Translations under genes and position numbers: made by a program
NCBI GenBank assembly: GCA_034769895.1
Contig: JAWRYS010000713.1
Span: 37,504 to 101,503 of the forward strand
Length of the DNA stretch: 64,000 nt
DNA from: Magicicada septendecula
Taxonomy: Eukaryota > Arthropoda > Insecta > Hemiptera > Cicadidae
Direction of reading: 5' to 3'
The notes under the pieces: generated by a model
What the model was told of the DNA's origin: nothing
Seen by the model: only the letters and a program-made list of their open reading frames with translations
Database searches by the model: none
Shown here: piece after piece, positions 59,520 through 64,000 of the stretch
How positions within the stretch are numbered: the first letter of the stretch is position 1
Layout: each line of letters starts with the position of its first letter

Positions 59520-61249
59520 CTTTTAGTCAGACTGCCATCATTTCGTAACGGTTTTTGTGTGGAAGGTGTAGTGGGGGTGGTGTGTGGAGGAAGGGGATTG
59601 GCGCAGGGATTCGACTTGATGTTTGTTTTTTGTAAAATTGTGTCAAAAAGTGTATGTGATTTATATTGCAATTGATCGTTGAGTATGTTGTTTGGTTGTG
59701 TTGTGTGGTGTTTATATATTTCGTATTGTTCAGTTGTGTTGAGTTTTCGGCCTTTAGGTAAGTAATGTAAAATTTCGAGATTGGTGTCTATGTTGGTGTA
59801 ACTATGGTTTTCTGTGTGTATGTGTGTGGCAAATGCGGAGTGTATATTGTTGTTGGTTAGAGCTTTTAAATGTTCAGAATAACGGGATGAAAAAGATCTT
59901 CCTGTCTGGCCGATGTAGAAACTATTGCAGTCATTACATTTTAATTTGTAAACACCTGTTTTGTTATATTTGTCTATGTCTGTGTTTGTATTATTGATGT
60001 GTTTTGTAATGGTATTGGTTGTTCTGTATGCTATTTTGTATTTGTGTTTTCTGAATGTGTTGGCGATTTTGTGTGTGTAGGAGTTGTGGTATGTGAGTGT
60101 GATGTATTTATTGTGTTGTGTGCTGATGGTATTTTGTGTTTTGTTGTTTTTGTTTTTGATGCGTTTGTGTAGCGTGTTTATTAAATTAGGGTTGTAACCG
60201 TTTTTGATTGCTATGTATTTTATTGTGTTGAGTTCGTCGGTGTAATCTTGTTTATTTAAGGGTATTTTAGTTAGTCTATGGAGCATATGGTTGAAGGCCG
60301 CATGTTTATGTTGTGTTGGGTGGTTTGATGTGTTGTGTATAACCATGTCAGTTGTGGTTGGTTTCCTGTATATTTTGTATGTGTGTATGTTGTTAGTTTT
60401 GTTAATTGTTAGGTCTAGAAAATTTATACTATTGTTTTGTTCAATTTCCAGTGTAAATTTTAATTTGTGGTGTATAGTGTTTATGTATTTGTGGAAGTTT
60501 TCAACTTGTCTTGTGTTGCCTTTGAATAAAAGTAATATGTCATCTACATACCTGTGCCAATATATAATTTTGTTAGTGTATTTGTTGTTGTTTATTATGT
60601 GGTTCTGTTCTATGTTGTGTATATATATTTCTGCTAGTATTCCTGATATGGGGGAGCCCATTGGGAGACCTTCTGTTTGTGTGTATATCTTGTTATTGTA
60701 TGTAAAGTAATTTTGTTCAGTTATTAGTTTGGTCAGTGTGATGATTTCTTGTATGTGTATTTCAGGTGTGTTGTTTTGTCTGAGTAGTTGTTCTAGTGTT
60801 TGGATGGTTTCTTTGATGGGGACATTAGTGTATAAATTGGTTATATCAAAAGATGCCAGAGTTGAGTTATGTGGGATATGGATGTGTTCAGTTTTCTTGA
60901 CTAGGTCTATGTTGTTTTTGATGGATGTGTTGTTACTGAGATTAATATTTTCTCTGATTATCTTGTCTAGTTGTTTTGCGATTTTGTGGGAGGGTGCCTG
61001 TGTGTTGTTTATTAATGGTCTGATGGGAATGTTCGGTTTATGTATTTTTGGTAATGCATTTAGTATAGGGGGGTTAGGTTTTATTTGTTTAAGGTATTTG
61101 GCGCTTTCTGGTTTGATTATATGTTTTGTGTTGTTTATAAACTTATTAATCTGTTTATGAAATTTTAGTGTGGGGTCTTTATTTATTTCTGTTATATTAT
61201 TTTCGTTGAAGAAATTTTCGATTTTAGTGTTTAATTGGTGTTTGTCCAT
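59516..61249 (-). CDS. PLE RT/GIY-YIG, copy 24 (577 aa)
   Basis: Only the Asn-run contraction separates it from the reference. It is the single 577-aa copy paired with an intact N-terminal ORF, which gives the unique 2622-bp unit. Confidence 0.95.
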   Translation of the reverse strand: MDKHQLNTKIENFFNENNITEINKDPTLKFHKQINKFINNTKHIIKPESAKYLKQIKPNPPILNALPKIHKPNIPIRPLINNTQAPSHKIAKQLDKIIRENINLSNNTSIKNNIDLVKKTEHIHIPHNSTLASFDITNLYTNVPIKETIQTLEQLLRQNNTPEIHIQEIITLTKLITEQNYFTYNNKIYTQTEGLPMGSPISGILAEIYIHNIEQNHIINNNKYTNKIIYWHRYVDDILLLFKGNTRQVENFHKYINTIHHKLKFTLEIEQNNSINFLDLTINKTNNIHTYKIYRKPTTTDMVIHNTSNHPTQHKHAAFNHMLHRLTKIPLNKQDYTDELNTIKYIAIKNGYNPNLINTLHKRIKNKNNKTQNTISTQHNKYITLTYHNSYTHKIANTFRKHKYKIAYRTTNTITKHINNTNTDIDKYNKTGVYKLKCNDCNSFYIGQTGRSFSSRYSEHLKALTNNNIHSAFATHIHTENHSYTNIDTNLEILHYLPKGRKLNTTEQYEIYKHHTTQPNNILNDQLQYKSHTLFDTILQKTNIKSNPCANPLPPHTTPTTPSTQKPLRNDGSLTKS

Positions 61250-61455
61250 TATGACGCTAATGTTACCTTTGTCAGCTTTTAGGATTGTTGTGTTGTGTTC
61301 AAGTAACTTCTGTTTTACATTGTTAAGTGTTTTTATTTCATTGTTGTGTATTTTTGGTTTTGTATGTGTGTTTAGAAGTTTTCGTTTTATTTCGTGGCGA
61401 ATCGGGTCCTGGTCATTAAAGTGCGTGTTTTGTACAGCTGTTTCTGCGTCTATGA

Positions 61456-62037
61456 TTATGTCACGTGTGTGTTTTTGTGATTTTTGTTAGTTGCATTGTT
61501 ATTTAAATTATGTTTCAGTCCTTTGTTTAATAAATCCATTTCATCCTTTGTGAAATTAATGGTTGTTGTATTAACTACGCGTGCGTGGAATTTGTATGTC
61601 GGTTCAGGGATAGATTCAATTGTGCGTGTTGTGAGGTTAGTTATTTTTTTGTTGTGTCTAGCTTGTATTGTCAATTTGAGTTTTTCTATGTTGTCTTGTG
61701 TGTGTTGTAGTGCATTTTCAAGTTCCGTGTGGTGTAATATTTGTGTGAGTTTCATGTGTAATTTATATGCCTGTTTGTTGAGTGTGTCTTTTTTATGGTA
61801 TAAATAATTGATTATGTTATTTAGGTTTATTTGTTCTAATTTCCGTTTGGTTTGAAGTGCTGTATGTGTGTTTTGTTTTATTGTAACTTGTGCGTGTGTT
61901 GGTATGATGTTGTGTTTTCGACAAGTTTTGTTGAATGCTATGTGTAAGGAAGTTTTTGTTACTTGTTGTTTGGCGTTTCTGTACTTATTGATGAAATACG
62001 CTTTATCTGCGGTATTATAGTTGTCTTGATTGTTCAT
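61456..62037 (-). CDS. PLE N-terminal ORF, copy 24 (intact)
   Basis: Long haplotype, 193 aa from ATG, same protein as copy 2. The haplotype returns here after ten broken copies. Confidence 0.8.
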   Translation of the reverse strand: MNNQDNYNTADKAYFINKYRNAKQQVTKTSLHIAFNKTCRKHNIIPTHAQVTIKQNTHTALQTKRKLEQINLNNIINYLYHKKDTLNKQAYKLHMKLTQILHHTELENALQHTQDNIEKLKLTIQARHNKKITNLTTRTIESIPEPTYKFHARVVNTTTINFTKDEMDLLNKGLKHNLNNNATNKNHKNTHVT

Positions 62038-62108
62038 CTCTTCTTTCACAGCACTATCACTTTACTAAAAATGAACTTTATCTTGTGAAAAACTTACTTT
62101 TTTCGTCG

Positions 62109-62141
62109 GACGCGTTTCGGCTTAGTATCCGCCTTCTTCAG
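62109..62141 (-). ncRNA. Hammerhead-like core, junction 24/25
   Basis: Core unchanged. Predicted cut between 62109 and 62108. Confidence 0.45.
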
Positions 62142-63874
62142 CTTTTAGTCAGACTGCCATCATTTCGTAACGGTTTTTGTGTGGAAGGTGTAGTGGGGGT
62201 GGTGTGTGGAGGAAGGGGATTGGCGCAGGGATTCGACTTGATGTTTGTTTTTTGTAAAATTGTGTCAAAAAGTGTATGTGATTTATATTGCAATTGATCG
62301 TTGAGTATGTTGTTTGGTTGTGTTGTGTGGTGTTTATATATTTCGTATTGTTCAGTTGTGTTGAGTTTTCGGCCTTTAGGTAAGTAATGTAAAATTTCGA
62401 GATTGGTGTCTATGTTGGTGTAACTATGGTTTTCTGTGTGTATGTGTGTGGCAAATGCGGAGTGTATATTGTTGTTGGTTAGAGCTTTTAAATGTTCAGA
62501 ATAACGGGATGAAAAAGATCTTCCTGTCTGGCCGATGTAGAAACTATTGCAGTCATTACATTTTAATTTGTAAACACCTGTTTTGTTATATTTGTCTATG
62601 TCTGTGTTTGTATTATTGATGTGTTTTGTAATGGTATTGGTTGTTCTGTATGCTATTTTGTATTTGTGTTTTCTGAATGTGTTGGCGATTTTGTGTGTGT
62701 AGGAGTTGTGGTATGTGAGTGTGACGTATTTATTGTGTTGTGTGCTGATGGTATTTTGTGTTTTGTTGTTTTTGTTTTTGATGCGTTTGTGTAGCGTGTT
62801 TATTAAATTAGGGTTGTAACCGTTTTTGATTGCTATGTATTTTATTGTGTTGAGTTCGTCGGTGTAATCTTGTTTATTTAAGGGTATTTTAGTTAGTCTA
62901 TGGAGCATATGGTTGAAGGCCGCATGTTTATGTTGTGTTGGGTGGTTTGATGTGTTGTGTATAACCATGTCAGTTGTGGTTGGTTTCCTGTATATTTTGT
63001 ATGTGTGTATGTTGTTAGTTTTGTTAATTGTTAGGTCTAGAAAATTTATACTATTGTTTTGTTCAATTTCCAGTGTAAATTTTAATTTGTGGTGTATAGT
63101 GTTTATGTATTTGTGGAAGTTTTCAACTTGTCTTGTGTTGCCTTTGAATAAAAGTAATATGTCATCTACATACCTGTGCCAATATATAATTTTGTTAGTG
63201 TATTTGTTGTTGTTTATTATGTGGTTCTGTTCTATGTTGTGTATATATATTTCTGCTAGTATTCCTGATATGGGGGAGCCCATTGGGAGACCTTCTGTTT
63301 GTGTGTATATCTTGTTATTGTATGTAAAGTAATTTTGTTCAGTTATTAGTTTGGTCAGTGTGATGATTTCTTGTATGTGTATTTCAGGTGTGTTGTTTTG
63401 TCTGAGTAGTTGTTCTAGTGTTTGGATGGTTTCTTTGATGGGGACATTAGTGTATAAATTGGTTATATCAAAAGATGCCAGAGTTGAGTTATGTGGGATA
63501 TGGATGTGTTCAGTTTTCTTGACTAGGTCTATGTTGTTTTTGATGGATGTGTTGTTACTGAGATTAATATTTTCTCTGATTATCTTGTCTAGTTGTTTTG
63601 CGATTTTGTGGGAGGGTGCCTGTGTGTTGTTTATTAATGGTCTGATGGGAATGTTCGGTTTATGTATTTTTGGTAATGCATTTAGTATAGGGGGGTTAGG
63701 TTTTATTTGTTTAAGGTATTTGGCGCTTTCTGGTTTGATTATATGTTTTGTGTTGTTTATAAACTTATTAATCTGTTTATGAAATTTTAGTGTGGGGTCT
63801 TTATTTATTTCTGTTATATTATTATTTTCGTTGAAGAAATTTTCGATTTTAGTGTTTAATTGGTGTTTGTCCAT
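62138..63874 (-). CDS. PLE RT/GIY-YIG, copy 25
   Basis: 578 aa with I384V. Its open upstream extension continues towards the right edge but is cut at about 64000. The N-terminal ORF of this unit lies outside the window. Confidence 0.94.
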   Translation of the reverse strand: MDKHQLNTKIENFFNENNNITEINKDPTLKFHKQINKFINNTKHIIKPESAKYLKQIKPNPPILNALPKIHKPNIPIRPLINNTQAPSHKIAKQLDKIIRENINLSNNTSIKNNIDLVKKTEHIHIPHNSTLASFDITNLYTNVPIKETIQTLEQLLRQNNTPEIHIQEIITLTKLITEQNYFTYNNKIYTQTEGLPMGSPISGILAEIYIHNIEQNHIINNNKYTNKIIYWHRYVDDILLLFKGNTRQVENFHKYINTIHHKLKFTLEIEQNNSINFLDLTINKTNNIHTYKIYRKPTTTDMVIHNTSNHPTQHKHAAFNHMLHRLTKIPLNKQDYTDELNTIKYIAIKNGYNPNLINTLHKRIKNKNNKTQNTISTQHNKYVTLTYHNSYTHKIANTFRKHKYKIAYRTTNTITKHINNTNTDIDKYNKTGVYKLKCNDCNSFYIGQTGRSFSSRYSEHLKALTNNNIHSAFATHIHTENHSYTNIDTNLEILHYLPKGRKLNTTEQYEIYKHHTTQPNNILNDQLQYKSHTLFDTILQKTNIKSNPCANPLPPHTTPTTPSTQKPLRNDGSLTKS

Positions 63875-64000
63875 TATGACGCTAATGTTACCTTTGTCAG
63901 CTTTTAGGATTGTTGTGTTGTGTTCAAGTAACTTCTGTTTTACATTGTTAAGTGTTTTTATTTCATTGTTGTGTATTTTTGGTTTTGTATGTGTGTTTTT

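Larger units (their letters stand above)
1..64000 (-). mobile_element. Tandem array of Penelope-like retroelement (about 24.4 units)
   Basis: The same unit of about 2.62 kb repeats head to tail from edge to edge. The first bases of the window recur at 2625 and every following period. Unit lengths, measured between RT stop codons, are 2625 (intact N-terminal ORF), 2624 (1-nt deletion), 2621 (that deletion plus a lost triplet), 2622 (triplet loss only), 2627 (1-nt deletion plus a gained triplet) and 2626 (gained triplet, two 1-nt deletions). PLE assignment rests on the RT core (LPKIHKP, SFDITNLYTNVP, GLPMGSP, YVDD) joined to a C-terminal GIY-YIG nuclease with a CxxC between its two half-motifs. 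That layout is typical of endonuclease-positive PLEs. No LTR, integrase, RNase H or gag is seen. Confidence 0.95.

Noticed and set aside
1-64000. CRISPR array or phage/defence island
   Set aside because: The repeat unit is about 2.6 kb and coding, with no short direct repeats with unique spacers and no bacterial genes.
1-64000. LTR retrotransposon or endogenous retrovirus
   Set aside because: No gag, protease, RNase H, integrase, primer-binding site or paired LTRs are found; the nuclease is GIY-YIG.

Overview
The window is one uninterrupted head-to-tail tandem array of a Penelope-like retroelement (PLE). All coding is on the minus strand. The unit is 2,621-2,627 bp, most often 2,624 or 2,625. 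The window holds 24 complete copies of the reverse transcriptase (RT) reading frame, plus the N-terminal half of a further RT at the left edge (positions 1-897) and the start of one more upstream region at the right edge. I see no host gene, tRNA, rRNA or unrelated spacer. PLEs are eukaryotic elements, so this is eukaryotic nuclear DNA. An invertebrate host is plausible but cannot be shown from the sequence. The array has the geometry of a satellite DNA whose monomer is a whole retroelement.

Each unit, read 5' to 3' on the minus strand, has four parts. First comes a short leader of about 70 nt. Second is an N-terminal ORF of 193 codons from its first ATG, which is intact in 8 copies. Third is a 28-nt overlap with the next frame, which lies at -1. 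Fourth is the RT plus C-terminal GIY-YIG endonuclease ORF, 577-579 codons from its first Met and open about 79 codons further upstream. The RT stop codon (TGA) lies inside a CUGAAGA box that starts a hammerhead-ribozyme-like core; about 70 nt later the next unit's first ORF begins. Only about 100 bp per unit is non-coding.

Copies are nearly identical. They differ by scattered substitutions, 3-bp slippage in AAT/AAC codon runs, and one widespread 1-nt deletion that truncates the N-terminal ORF in 15 copies (a 16th carries it plus a second deletion). The RT ORF is open in 23 of the 24 complete copies. The exception, copy 15, has a TAG in place of the Tyr of YVDD. Shared variants reveal higher-order structure: a three-unit (7,871 bp) duplication joining copies 7-8 to 10-11, a two-unit (5,248 bp) alternation in copies 16-19, and a single-unit duplication joining copies 20 and 21. 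This pattern indicates expansion by unequal exchange or amplification, with local homogenisation.

Functionally, the N-terminal region, the RT core and the GIY-YIG nuclease are parts of one PLE protein that would nick a target and copy the element RNA. The ribozyme-like motif at each junction would cut a multi-unit transcript into monomers. Copies are numbered 1-25 from left to right below. Residue numbers for the RT refer to the 578-aa form in copy 2; residue numbers for the N-terminal ORF count from a GTG four codons before the ATG, so subtract 4 for ATG numbering.
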